A stretch of DNA of 64,000 nucleotides from Dactylorhiza incarnata (GCA_033032865.1 JAWHQI010000075.1:4774001-4838000); one strand, 5' to 3'; shown: positions 43,381 through 53,817, counted from the first letter of the stretch. Made by a program: numbers and translations. The notes: generated by a model from the sequence alone, not told the origin.

Positions 43381-44255
43381 CGTAGAAGGACTCGAAGTCC
43401 ATCCTGATTGGAGCCCGAAGGAGGGTTCGAGGCTCGCTCTTGTCTTGGGGAGCAGAAGGACTCGGGGTTCATTCTCATTGCGACGTAGAAGGACACAGGG
43501 TCCGTTCATTTAGGAGGTCTTGAAAGACCTTTGTCTGATCCGTTCTTGACAGTAGAAGGACACGGGGTCCATTCTTTCAGAAGGTGGAGAAGGACCTTTG
43601 TCCATTCTCGGCTTGACAGTATGACACTATATAGGTCCATTCTCTCAGGAGGTGCAGAATGACCTTTGTCCATTCTCTCCTTGACAGTAGAAGGACACGG
43701 GGTCCATTCTTTTAGGAGGTACAGAAGGACATTTGTACTTTCTCGCCATGACAGTAGAAGGACACGGGGTCCGTTCTTTTAGGAGATGCATAAGAACCGT
43801 TGTTTGTTCTCGCCTTAACAGTAGAAGGACACGGGGTCTGTTGTTTTAGGAGGTGCAGAAGGACCTTTGTCTATTCTAGCCTTAACAGTAGGACACGAGG
43901 TCAGTTCTTTAGGATGTGTAGAAGGACATTTGTCCATTCTCTCCTTGACAGTACAAGGACACGAGGTCCATTCTTTTAGGAGGTGCAGAAGTACCAATGT
44001 CAGTTCTCGTCTTGACAGTAGAAGAACAGGAGGTCCGTTCTGTTTGGAGGTGCAGAAAGACCTTTGTCCATTCTCGCCAAGACAGTAGAAGGACACATGG
44101 TCCGTTCTTTTAGAAGGTGCAGAAGGACCTTAATTTATCCGTTCTCGCCTTGACATTAGAAGGACATGGGGTCCGTTCTTTCACTAGGTGCAGAAGGACC
44201 TTTGTCCGTTCTCGCCTTGAAAGCAGAAGGACACTGGGTACGTTCTTCCCAGAGT
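43381..44255. repeat. 66-bp minisatellite, about 12 units
   Basis: The unit carries GACAGTAGAAGGACACGGGG, then GTCCATTCTTTTAGGAGGTG, CAGAAGGACCTTTG and TCCATTCTCGCCTT. Unit starts at about 43552, 43616, 43682, 43750, 43817, 43884, 43947, 44015, 44081, 44151 and 44217, spaced 63-70 bp. Earlier, more diverged units reach back to about 43381. Period is not a multiple of three, so the open frames here are accidental. Confidence 0.93.
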
Positions 44256-44454
44256 GTCGATGCAGTTGATGAAACCAGAATGTAATTGCAATAGCGTTGA
44301 AAAGGAAGATACAGGTGTTCACAAGTCCTGCCTCATGGATTAGTTCTTGATGAAGAGAATTCGAAAAGTATGAGAAGGCAAATGATTGATAGTGAGGGGA
44401 GAGTCTCTTCCATCCCGCTTCCCTGATCTTCATGCGTCAAGTTAATGTGGCATC

Positions 44455-44690
44455 CTTAGGAGTTGCGTCTCGCGAGTAAACCTCCATTGTTATTCCTTGT
44501 GCGAGGGTGTTGGCCCTGAGTGCTCTCAACAACGCCCCCCATGAGAATGGTGTTGTACGTTGAGCTGTCTTGCACGATGGTGAACTAGACGTCGTAGGTG
44601 ACCCGTGTCGGGGGAATCCCTAGAGTCACTGAAAGGACGATGCTCCCTAATATGGGTATTGCTGGATGGTTAGTGATGTAAGAACCTTTT
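44455..44690 (-). pseudogene. pol: TAT protease-region remnant
   Basis: Minus strand reads IGSIVLSVTLGIPPTRVTYDV, a stop, then FTIVQDSSTYNTILMG. This resembles the segment after the protease active site in TAT polyproteins (compare the VIVDAPSCNIAIF region at about 51500-51540). It supports a minus-strand TAT element here whose RT and integrase have been lost. Confidence 0.55.
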
Positions 44691-46072
44691 TTTTGCTTCG
44701 CTACCGGGTCTTATGCCCAGTACCACCGCTTTGCGAGGACACCATCACTCGGGAAGGTCGCCACTACAAAACGCCAATCTTGCCGGCCATATCGATCACA
44801 AAAGAAGAAAAGTATATATTTGAACATTTAGAATTCATGTCCACATCACATGTAATACAATATCTCAGAATAAAAGAGGTCCACATATAATAACTGAATA
44901 ATAGATAGCGATAATAAGGGCTCCTGCCTAATACATTAAATCCTCACTACAAGTTCTCTCACAGAAGCAAAACTAGTAGTAACAATCACGGATCCTGAGA
45001 CTAGTGCTCCTGTGCTAGACTGTCCCGCCTCCATATGCACTGGCCTCTGGTGCTGCTGTGTCTCCTCGGTCCCCTAAAATGATAAGGTCCACCGACCGTT
45101 AGTCAAAAGACTAAGACAATCCCCCACCACTCCCCCGGTGACTCCTAGGCACCGAACGGGAGGAATGAAGTGTAGGACAGCAAGGGGTATAAACAATAGC
45201 AGGTGACGGTGAATCTAATCTACAGGAAATGTCTACCACAACGCAGTATATATTACAGTGAGTAAAACAGTAATAAGTAAAGCAGTAATAAGTAAAACAA
45301 TAATAAGTAAAATAGTAATAAGTAAAAGTAAATAAGAAGAGTAACCTTGATTTATAGGAATGCACATACAGACCTATAGACCAATGGGTCGTTTAGCAGG
45401 GCCTATCGTATAAAAAGACTCATACCGATTTATACGATAGGGGTAGGGGTTGAAATGCAATGTTTATGCCATAACATGCAGAGTTATGCAGTTTAATGCT
45501 ATGTTCACACAAGTGCAATTCACATACTTTGACTCTATGTGCACAGACCTTTAGTTCCCCATTTTTAGACCTAGCAAAACTCATAGGATACTCTCGTAGT
45601 GGCAAACGGAAGCGGTGGGTTGGGCATCGCCTACCTCTAGGATGGTATCTGCACTACCTAACCTAGGCTATCATACGCCACAACGCTAAGAACACAACAT
45701 CGGAGCTCCTGCGTACTCTTACTGGATAATCCACCAGACTTTTCCTTGGCAAAGTGTTAACCACACTTACCGAGCCAAAGTATCGACGTCGGTGTGAAGA
45801 CCGTCAATACAAAAGACCTGTCACCTTTATGCGTATACATTGAGGATTACTATACATATATCTCCGAGTCATAGGCTCTCCGGGCTAACCCGCCCATCAC
45901 CATAACCTTCTGATCCACCGGCTTGCCGGACTAACCTGTTTGTACCTACAACCACCGAGCCTACTGCTCGTAAGACTAAACTAGCAAATTAACCGTAACA
46001 ACGGGGTATGGGTGAGTGTATTATTAAGTTAATCTTGCACAACAATTTACCCCTACAATTTAGGGTTAATCT
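44691..46072. other. Unassigned, no gene
   Basis: No coding region, LTR pair or primer site recognised. A short tandem array of AATAAGTAAAACAGT (about 15 bp) occupies 45258-45330. An imperfect inverted repeat around GCCTATCGTATAAA and TTTATACGATAGG lies at about 45400-45442. Confidence 0.55.
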
Positions 46073-48016
46073 TTTTGGAGCCTATGTTCCGCATCTCTTG
46101 GTTTGAGAATAACAAATACCGTGTTGTATTTGATCTAGTATTTTGTGTATTTATAGTGTGCAGGTTGTACAGGAACTATAGCTACACATCCCTATGAATA
46201 GTTTGCTGATTGAAAATGACTCTCTGGAAAGATAGCTAACGCCCCGCATTAGTTGTAAACGCCTCGCATTAACTTCCATTGAGAAGAAAACCGCTGAGAA
46301 GGAATGCCGTCAAGAACAAAGTCGTCGAGCTGCGTTAAACGAAAGAGAGCTAACGCTCGCGGTATTGATAACGCCCCGCGTTAACAAGAGGAGGAATGCC
46401 GTCTAGTTGAGTTCGACGAATCTGCGTTCGACGAACTAGGAGTTCCGTTCGACGAAATTTCCTGCGCTCGACGAACTTGAGCTCGACAAGCTGCGTTCGA
46501 CGAACGTGGGGTTCCGTTCGACGAAATCTCCTGCGCTCGACGAACTTGAGCTCGACAAGATGCGTTCGACGAACGAGGTGTTCCATTTGATGAAATCTTC
46601 CGCGCTCGACGAACGTGGGCTCGACAAGCTGCGTTCGACGAACGAGGAGCTCCGTTCGACGAACTGAGCCTGCGCTCGACGACATTGCGCCCGACAACTA
46701 CGTTCGACGAACTTGAAGCTCCGTTCAATGAAATCGATTTCGTTCGATGAAAGTTAGTTCTGTCACGATCCTTGGCGGTTTGCACGATCCTAACGGTTGC
46801 GGTTTTTCCGTTCGACGAAGGGTGCATTCGACGAAGGCATGTTCGACAAAATCAGTCCCGTTCGAAGAAATTGGTTCTGTCATGCTCCCGACTTTATGCA
46901 CAATGTCAGCAACTGTCGTACACGATTCACTAACGCCGGGCGGTACCCTTAATGCGTGTGTTAGCTTCTGAGGCTACTTAATGTACAGTCCCTCTCATTC
47001 TCAATGAGATAAGATGATTCCAGAATTCTGATACTTTGGAGAGAGGTTCGTGTACAACAATTAAGAGATTTCCCTTGGGCTAAGATGAAGATCTAAAGAA
47101 GATTTTGAAGGAGAAGGTCTACAACGCATATTCCATACGAAGGACGATCGTTTCAAGAACGCCAACATCTACATCGACTTCGTCTTCACCTTCAGAATTT
47201 CTTGGGGAGTTTCTCTTTACTTATCTTGTAATCTTTTATTTTTCCTTTTGTATTTTGTGTGGAGAAATCGTTCGGTGAGAACGTCGGATTCCGAGAAGGA
47301 TTCCGTGCGTAAATTTGCCTTGTGTTGGCGACTAGGTCCTTGTGAGGCTTAGGGGGTAATTCGCCGCCTTGTGCGTGGCGACTAGGTCGAGGGTAGATCT
47401 AGGGGGTGGCTAGAGGCCTTATCTGGGGATAGATAAGCTATAGCCAACCGGTCCTTGGGAGAAGGACCGGTGAAACAACAAAAAGTGTTTTTACATATTT
47501 TCGCCTTGATTTCTAGCGTTATAGAAATTAAACATTTGTGTATTCAATTTATTATGAAATAAAATCATGTCTTTTAATGTTCTATTCAATTGATTTTATT
47601 TCCTCTTCAAGATTTTTTTAATTTCTATTTTCATCAAAGTAGTAAAATTAACATTTGTATAATTATCTTTGAAATACAATAATTATTTTCATTATCTCTG
47701 ATTTTCTGGAATTGTATTTCATTTAAGATTTAATAAGTAAAATCACTGTGGCAATCTTTTTGTTCTGAGGAATATTCTCTGGAGAGCTAACGCCCAACGT
47801 TAAGACTTAACGACAGGCGTTAGCAACAGTCAACAAAAAGTTTTGTTTCAATTATTTAAAAAGGAATCTTCATTACAATCCTATCTGGAATATTTAAATA
47901 TATTTTTCTATATAATATTATGAAACTTCAGTCCCAGACTTTGATAAACTTAAATAAGATTTAAATTCCATAAAACCCTTATTCACCCCCCTCTAAGGGC
48001 GCCGTAATATCCAACA
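46073..48016 (+). repeat. LTR-E: 5' LTR of a Sirevirus-like element related to D
   Basis: The start (TTTTGGAGCCTATGTTCCGC) and the end (TTATTCACCCCCCTCTAAGG, GCGCCG, CCAACA) match the D LTR, but the LTR is about 930 bp longer. Extra sequence includes the TTCGACGAA 69-bp repeats and TAACGCC words (about 46232-46385, 46922-46965, 47785-47825). The initial TG is mutated. No 3' partner LTR was found. Confidence 0.82.
46400..46870. repeat. TTCGACGAA array with an exact 69-bp higher-order repeat
   Basis: Within 46442-46786 the phrase GTTCCGTTCGACGAAAT or a variant starts at 46442, 46511, 46580, 46649 and 46718, exactly 69 bp apart. Each unit has about four words: TTCGACGAAA, CTCGACGAAC, CTCGACAAG and TTCGACGAAC. 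Because 69 is a multiple of three, repetitive open frames arise on the minus strand; they are not genes. Confidence 0.95.
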
Positions 48017-48018
48017 TG

Positions 48019-48030
48019 TGGTATCAGAGC
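48019..48030 (+). other. Element E primer-binding site, initiator tRNA-Met
   Basis: TGGTATCAGAGC, two bases after the LTR. Confidence 0.93.
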
Positions 48031-48066
48031 GTAGGTTATTCCAATACGGATTCACAACCGGGAATA

Positions 48067-48195
48067 ATGACGCTTCATGATCTCGCATCTTCTAGAGGGA
48101 ATAATTTTTATGAAAAGGAAAAATCATTATGTCCACCATTATTTATAGGTGAAAATTATAATGGGTGGAGAATACTTATTATACAACCCCGATAT
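48067..48195 (+). pseudogene. gag: Element E gag, N-terminal fragment
   Basis: ATG at 48067 starts MTLHDLASSRGNNF, homologous to D at 28249. Similarity continues through CPPLFIGENYNGW and is lost by about 48195. The rest of the element is missing. Confidence 0.75.
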
Positions 48196-48291
48196 TCTCC
48201 TAGAGGTGAACAAAGACGGAGGAATAACCAACAAGCAAAAGTAATGTGGGAGGATATATGTTAATAAGCAGAAAATAGGAGAAAGATTAAA

Positions 48292-49130
48292 ATTTACATA
48301 TGTTCTCTGTGTTCGATGAACGGCTACTTGCGTTCGACGAACGACGCTCTGCGGTCGACGAAAAGATTCAAAGCTGCGTTCGACGAAATCCAAGCAGCGC
48401 TCGATGATCCCGCCTCAGTTCAGCGGTCGACGAACATATTGTTACAACGGTCGACGCTTTTACTCGAGCTCAGCGGTCGACGCTTTTACTCAAGCTTAGC
48501 GGTCGACGTTTTTACCCCAGCTCAGCGGTCGATGAAGTCCTGAGTTTGACGAACTCCGTTGTTCGTTCGACGAATTTGCTTCTCAGTCCGACGGCCATCC
48601 CAGTGGCTATCTCTATCCTGTCTCAGCGCAAAAATTCGCAGGAGGAAGCGCGAGACCCGACATCGAGGGGCATCGCCGGTAAGAATGCGAGCGAGGTCTT
48701 CACAGGCGGCTCGCCCAACGGGGGTTGTAAATCCAACAGATGGAAGAGGTAACAAAGAAGGCAAGTCAGAGCTTCAAGGGTCGCTCGCAGGAAGGCGCAC
48801 GAGTCATATCCCTGCGAGCCCAAGTTTCAAGGTCAACTCGCAAGAAGGCGAGCGAGTCGGGTACTCGCCGGCTGTTTGCAAGAAGGCAAGCGAGTTAGAT
48901 CCCTTCCAAATCTTAGGGTTCGACGAGATCCATCCTACGTTCGACGAACGTCGAGCATTTGTTGAAATCGTCCAACTCAGTTCAGCGTTCGACGAATTTC
49001 GTTCCCCGTTCGACGAAACCCGTTCGACGAAACTCGTTCGACGAATTCACCTCTCTCGCGAGTGATGCTCTCATAAACCACTCGTCCATAGAATAAAGAG
49101 GTGGAGTTACTCCTTTGCCCCTGGTGGTCT
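48292..49130. repeat. TTCGACGAA / CTCAGCGGTCGACG array before the TAT LTR
   Basis: 48300-48590 has about twelve words, including TCAGCGGTCGACGAAC and CTCAGCGGTCGATGAA. 48640-48895 has GCAAGAAGGCGAGCGAGT-type repeats. 48915-49050 has a second TTCGACGAA group. It ends about 190 bp before the TATA box of TAT-1. It could be the U3 of TAT-1 or a fragment of another LTR. The matching position before the TAT-2 LTR lacks it. Confidence 0.8.
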
Positions 49131-49240
49131 GCAGGTAGCCGCCCCAAACAGCGGAGTTTGGCTGTTAGCAGGCCAAACTGGGGTGCGTCTAGTAAAACCA
49201 AAAGGCGGAATTCCGCTATTAACAGACCACGAACAAAAAA

Positions 49241-49250
49241 CTATAAATAG
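49241..49250 (+). promoter_or_regulatory. TATA box of TAT-1 LTR
   Basis: CTATAAATAG; identical at 58391-58400. Start of transcription would fall near 49270. Confidence 0.8.
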
Positions 49251-49258
49251 AACTTGAA

Positions 49259-49350
49259 GGGCACCTTGGGAGAGGAGTCCAATCTCAGATCTCTGAGCTT
49301 CTTCTCCCCTTGGTTACTTTGGTTTAGATCTCTAGCTCTCCAAGGTGCCC
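49259..49350 (+). other. Leader hairpin of TAT LTR
   Basis: GGGCACCTTGGGAGAG (49259-49274) pairs with CTCTCCAAGGTGCCC (49336-49350), one bulged base. The same pair in TAT-2 is at 58409-58424 and 58490-58504. It falls at the expected RNA 5' end. Confidence 0.8.
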
Positions 49351-49547
49351 GAGTCTCAGCTTTGGCTTGGGAGGGGAAGCGCTCAACGATCTTCCGGGTT
49401 AGTGGAGGGACCTCCTCTCTATGACTAAGGTCCCAGTCATTTTCCTAGTCTTCGGTCTACGTACTCTGAGGGATCAGTAAGGGCTAGCTGCCCCTCATCT
49501 CGGTGAGGGCCCGAGCTTCACAAGAGACCGAGAAATCAGTTTCAACA

Positions 49548-49568
49548 TTTTTGGTGCGGTGAGCATGG
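49548..49568 (+). other. Possible TAT primer-binding site
   Basis: TTTTTGGTGCGGTGAGC directly follows the LTR end and loosely resembles the TTTGGCGCCGTCTGTGG type site used by TAT elements; several mismatches make this tentative. Confidence 0.4.
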
Positions 49569-49652
49569 AGCGTGGCTGGTCCAAGATAGTTCCGAGGAGA
49601 AGATATTGCAGGAGACGAAGAGCAAGGTGAGGAGTTCAGTGGGTCACCCCAG

Positions 49653-51031
49653 GTGGTGACGCCGAGGATGTTCGCGGATTTCAGGAGGGAGGTGCTCGAC
49701 ATTTTTGGACTCACGGTCGCGGTGCTGCGAAGTGAGTTCGCGACCCCGGCACCTCAGACGACCCCTCCCCCAGCAGCGGTTGGCGAGAATGCTCCGGGGG
49801 GAAGGGCCGGAAAGGAAGTCACCGGAGGGTCAGTGCAAGACCTAGAAGGACGAGTGCTATTCGCCAGCCCGACGAGCTCTGTGCCGGCAAGCTCTGTACT
49901 GGCGAGCGCGGCGCAGGCGAGCGCGCGCCCGGAGGATGCAGCGACTGTGGGGGTGGTTCAGGCGAGCGCCGCTCTAGAGAGCGCGGTCCCCGCGAGCCCA
50001 AGTCAGGCGAGAGAGCTCGGGGGCGTGTAGAGCGAGAAAGGGTGGTTGGAGGAGGAAGCCCCTTCTGCGAGATGGTGCTTTCTGCGCCCGTCCCGGTAGG
50101 GTTCGGGGAGTGGGATAGGGTGTACTACAATGGCAGGGATGACCCTGTCCAGCACCACCAATCTTATGAGGACTCGGTCTCTATCAGGACGATGTCGGAT
50201 GCTTTCAAGTGTCGGCTATTCGCTGTCACCCTTAAAGAGAAGGCCAGGGACTGGTTCCATCAACTCCCTACAGGATCGATCTACGCTTTCGAGGATTTGC
50301 GTCGAAGTTTCTTGTTGCGATTCTCAACTTCAAAGAAGAGGAAGAAGGACGCCGAGTCTCTCTTCAAAGTGAAGCAGGAGCCAAAGGAGTCGTTGGCTCG
50401 CTACGCGGACCGGTTCCAGGAGGAGGTGCTGCTCACTCAGGATATGCCTGGGTTTGCAGTCCAGCTCACCATCACGGTCGGGCTGCGGGAAAGTTTCTTC
50501 AAAATGGCTCTGAAAAGGAAGGCCCCCGTCTCCTACGAGGAGCTGATGGAGAGGGTAGCGGAGGAAGTCGGGAGTGAAGAGGCCAACACGGAACTCACCA
50601 AGAGGCGGGAAAAGCTCAGTGAGCCAGAGGTCAGACAGCAAGAGGTGAGGAGGAGGGAAGAGCCCAGGGCCCCGGAGGGGGAGTGGAGGCAGCAGGGCAG
50701 AGGAATGCAAGGCCAGGGAAGGGGTTACGCCCCGGGGAGGGGTAACTTCTATGGGGTTCAAGGAAAACTCCATCAGTTGGGATGGAGGCAGGGTCCGAGG
50801 CCGATGACTCCCCCACCCCAACAGGCCATGGCAATCAGGCGGGGAAGGGGAGGAAGAGGAAGGAGAGACGAGGCGAGAGAAGAAGCAGGAGAGGGAAGGA
50901 GAAGAAGGAATAGGATGGCGGAGGCCGAGGCAGGGGAGGTAACGCTGCCGTACTGTGACTTCCATGATGAGGAAGGTCACGCGACGGCCACCTGCCTGGA
51001 GTGCCCGCGCCACGACAGCAACAGTCAGTGA
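49653..51031 (+). pseudogene. gag: TAT-1 gag
   Basis: The first segment (49653-50030) starts MVTPRMFADFRREVLDIFG and continues in an A/P/S-rich linker; a frameshift in the linker leads to 50042-51031. That part has the Gypsy capsid domain (Retrotrans_gag): DRVYYNGRDDPVQHHQSYED, MSDAFKCRLFAVTLKEKARDWF and LRRSFLLRFSTSKKR. Next is an R/G-rich stretch, then a zinc-binding motif CDFHDEEGHATATC (C-x2-H-x4-H-x4-C), the variant usual in TAT. It would package element RNA. TAT-2 has the same linker frameshift. Confidence 0.9.
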
Positions 51032-51071
51032 GGATTGAGGAGGTTGAGCCTCAGGAGGAGGAGGAGGAAAG

Positions 51072-51620
51072 GTGCGAGGACCGGTCCGATTTGGGGACCC
51101 GAGGGGGGATCGGGGTGATCCATGGTGGGTATGGATTGAGGCAACCCAGAAGGCGAGCCTCCATACTATTTATCATCGTAGCGTGGCTTCGACACCCCTA
51201 ACCCCGCCCCCGACAGAGAAGATTTCCTTCACCCAGAAGGACATGCCAGGTTATAAGGACCCGTTCTGCGACGTGTTTGTCATTCAGACAGTGATCGAGA
51301 ACTTCATCGTTTCCCGAATCTTGGTGGATAACGGAAGTTCGGTCAATGTTATTTTCAAAAAGGCGTTCGATGGGATGGAGGTGGAGGCGCAAAGGGTGTT
51401 GGCCGTGGATGGTCCGTTGTTTGGATTCTCCGGGGAGAGGAAGGAAGTAGAGGGAGGAGTAGGACTGCATGTGGTGTTGGGAGGGCAGTCCAGGAACTGT
51501 TGCTTTGTCATAGTGGATGCCCCCAGCTGCAATATCGCCATCTTCAGATGGCCGCTCATCAGCGCATTCTGCTGTGTCCCATCCACATTCCACCAGTGCC
51601 TTAAGTTCAATGACGGATGA
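51072..51620 (+). pseudogene. pol: TAT-1 protease region
   Basis: The frame holds the aspartic protease signature ILVDNGSSVNVIF with D-N-G at about 51327-51335, where D-T/S-G is usual, then GGVGLHVVLGG and VIVDAPSCNIAIF. It stops at 51618 in a frame that is otherwise followed by family sequence, so the protein is broken before RT. TAT-2 has SL for SS in the same motif. Confidence 0.82.
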
Positions 51621-51962
51621 GTCCAAGTCCGAATCAGAGGAGATCCGAAGGTCGCAAGGCAATGCTACGTGATAGCGGTCAACACAATCTCCTAGATAGC
51701 CGAGGCAGAGAAATGGGACCAAGAGATGGGTGAGTCGGCAGGACTTGGAGGAGAAGACCAGAAGGAGGAGTTGGAGGAAAGGTCGGAGGAGCTGATGGAA
51801 GAAGAGAAGGAAGAGGTGGAGGGTTGGGCCCAGGAAGAAGGGGCGGAAGGGTTGATGGAGGTCCAGGAAGAAGGACGGGAATAAGGGGAAGACTGGGGAG
51901 AACAATCTCGGCTGGAAGCCATGGAAGAGGTCGTGGAGCTCTAAGTCACCACCCGAGCCGGA
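51621..51962 (+). pseudogene. pol: TAT-1 protease-RT linker
   Basis: E/G-rich segment with stops (including one at about 51695 shared with TAT-2). No domain. Frames here on both strands are long only because of base bias. Confidence 0.5.
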
Positions 51963-53350
51963 GTGGTGGAGAAAGTCAGGATCAGCGGGGATCTCAGCCT
52001 GGAGGATCAGAAACAGATTCTCGTCTGTGTTCAGGAGAACGTGGATGTCTTCGCTTGGAGCGCCGCGGAGATGCCAGGGATCGACGCAGATGTGGCTTGC
52101 CACCACCTCAATCTTAACCCCGGAACCCGCCCCATCTGCCAAAAGAGGAGGGCCATAGCAGACAAAATGAAGGGCCCCATCCGAGAGGAGGTGGGTAAGC
52201 TCATACAGGCGGGGTTTGTATCAGAGATCCAGTATCCAGGCTGGGTCTCTAACGTGGTCATGGTGAAGAAGGGAGGAGGTAAGTGGAGAATGTGTATCGA
52301 CTCAGCCGTCGGTTTCCCTATAATGTCTTTTTTAGATGTTTTCTCAGGTTATCATCAGATTCACATGCACCCCCCGGACATCAAAGATGTCTCCTTCATC
52401 ACAGGGGATGGGTATTATTGTTATAAGATGATGCCCTTCGGGCTCAAGAATGCAGGCGCCACATACCAAAGAATGATGGACAGGGTCTTCCGTGAACAGA
52501 AGGGGAGAAACTTGGAGGTCTACGTCGATGATCTATGGTAAAAAGTTGCAACCTTGAATCCCACCTCCAAGACCTTGAGGAGACCTTTAGGACCTTGCGA
52601 AAGTATAAGATGAAGCTCAACCCCCTAAAGTGTGTCTTTGGGGCAAGCCGAGGGAAATTCCTGGGTCACCTGCTTACCCCAGCAGGGGTGGAGCCTAACC
52701 CGGATAAGGTCAAAGCGATAATGGAGTTGGGATCACCAAGAAACTCGAAGGAGGTTCATAGCCTCACAGGAAAGCTGGCCGGACTCAGCAGGTTCCTCTC
52801 CAAGGCAGGAGATAAGTGTGCACCCTTTTTCAAGGTGTTTAGGGGAAACAAAAAATTCGAATGGACCCCGGAATGTGAGGGAGCCTTTCAAGCTTTGAAA
52901 GAGCAGCTCACCCAAACCCCCCTACTTCAAGGTCCGAGACCGGGAGAAGACCTATCCCTATACCTGGGAGTAGGATCTGAGGCAGTAAGTTCAGTATTGG
53001 TCCAGGAGGAGGGGAGGAAGCAATTCCCTATCTATTACGTCAGCCGAGTGCTGAGGAAGGCGGAGCTCGGGTATCCGATTCTGGAAAAGCTGGCCTTCGC
53101 ATTGGTAGTGGCGACCCGGAGGCTCCGACCTTACTTTCAGGCACATTCATTCAAGGTAGTGACTGATCACCCGCTTCGCAAAGTCATGGAAGGGGTGGAG
53201 CACTCGGGAAGGTTGGCGAAGTGGTCCGTGGAGCTGAGTGAGTTTGATGTTACGTTCGTACCCAGGACATCGATCAAGGCCCAAGCGGTGGCAGACTACA
53301 TGGCTGACTACACAACCAAGGTAGGGGAGCATGAATTACCCCCCCCCCCA

Positions 53351-53381
<31 letters not shown>

Positions 53382-53385
53382 GCAT
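51963..53385 (+). pseudogene. pol: TAT-1 reverse transcriptase and first RNase H
   Basis: RT parts: NPGTRPICQKRRAIADK, VGKLIQAGFVSEIQYPGWVSNVVMVKKGGGKWRMCID, then directly SFLDVFSGYHQIHMHP (motif A). About 23 residues normally between CID and the following SA are absent (junction about 52299-52303), as in TAT-2. YVDD is at 52521-52532; a 1-base deletion right after it shifts frame. The connection and RNase H follow (FEWTPECEGAFQALKEQL, YYVSRVLRKAELGYP, VVTDHPLRKVMEG), ending in a polyproline run coded by a C-homopolymer (about 53339-53378). Confidence 0.9.
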
Positions 53386-53800
53386 GGAAGATGTTGGTGG
53401 ACGATGCCTCAGGGAAGCACTCCTATGGAGGGGGAATAATCCTGGTGAACCCCTAAGGGACAAAGATCGAACAGGCTTTGAACATCCACTTCCCGGTCAC
53501 CAACAACTAAGCTGAGTACGAGGCGGTGATAGCGGGCCTGCGGTTGGCTCGGGAACTAGGAGTGCAGGATATGGAGGTCTCGACGGACTCCATGGTGGTA
53601 GCATGCCAAATCAAAGGAGAATTTGAGGCAAAGGATCCGACCCTCCAGCGATACTAGGAGAAGGTCAAGGGAGTCATCAGACAATTCCACACTTTCTCCA
53701 TCAAACACGTGCCAAGGGAAGAGAGCACCCCCGCAGACCTCCTAGCCAGGTTCGGTCCCCAAGCAGGGGGGGATGGTTTCAGAACTCCTCTGACCCACCA
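53386..53800 (+). pseudogene. pol: TAT-1 second RNase H (archaeal type)
   Basis: Reads MLVDDASGKHSYGGGIILVNP, AEYEAVIAGLRLARELG, VSTDSMVVACQIKGEFEAKD and later KHVPREESTPADLLARFG. These match the additional RNase H typical of TAT elements, with D, E and D positions visible. Stops after NP, after NN (53510) and after RY (53656) are all shared with TAT-2. Confidence 0.85.
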
Positions 53801-53817
53801 TCGAGGAAGGAGAGCTG

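Larger units (their letters stand above)
49131..49547 (+). repeat. TAT-1 LTR, conserved part
   Basis: Homology with 58281-58691 begins at GCAGGTAGCC and ends at GTTTCAACA. It contains TATA box CTATAAATAG (49241-49250) and a 15-bp hairpin beginning 9 bp later. The outer LTR start is not defined, since the DNA before 49131 and before 58281 is unrelated. Confidence 0.85.

Noticed and set aside
43815..44433. Minus-strand repetitive proteins in the 66-bp array
   Set aside because: The unit length varies and is not held to a multiple of three, so the frames are accidental.
46400..46870. CRISPR-like array (regularly spaced palindromic repeats)
   Set aside because: This is eukaryotic LTR DNA; spacers are short, repeated and not unique, and no cas genes exist.
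50330..51013. Long minus-strand frames opposite TAT gag and pol (also 51198-52142, 59474-60157, 60390-61328)
   Set aside because: They mirror the coding frame of gag/pol in GC-rich DNA, have no domain and no start or splice context.
53339..53378. Polyproline protein segment as a functional linker in TAT pol
   Set aside because: It is a C-homopolymer of different length in the two units, best explained by slippage.
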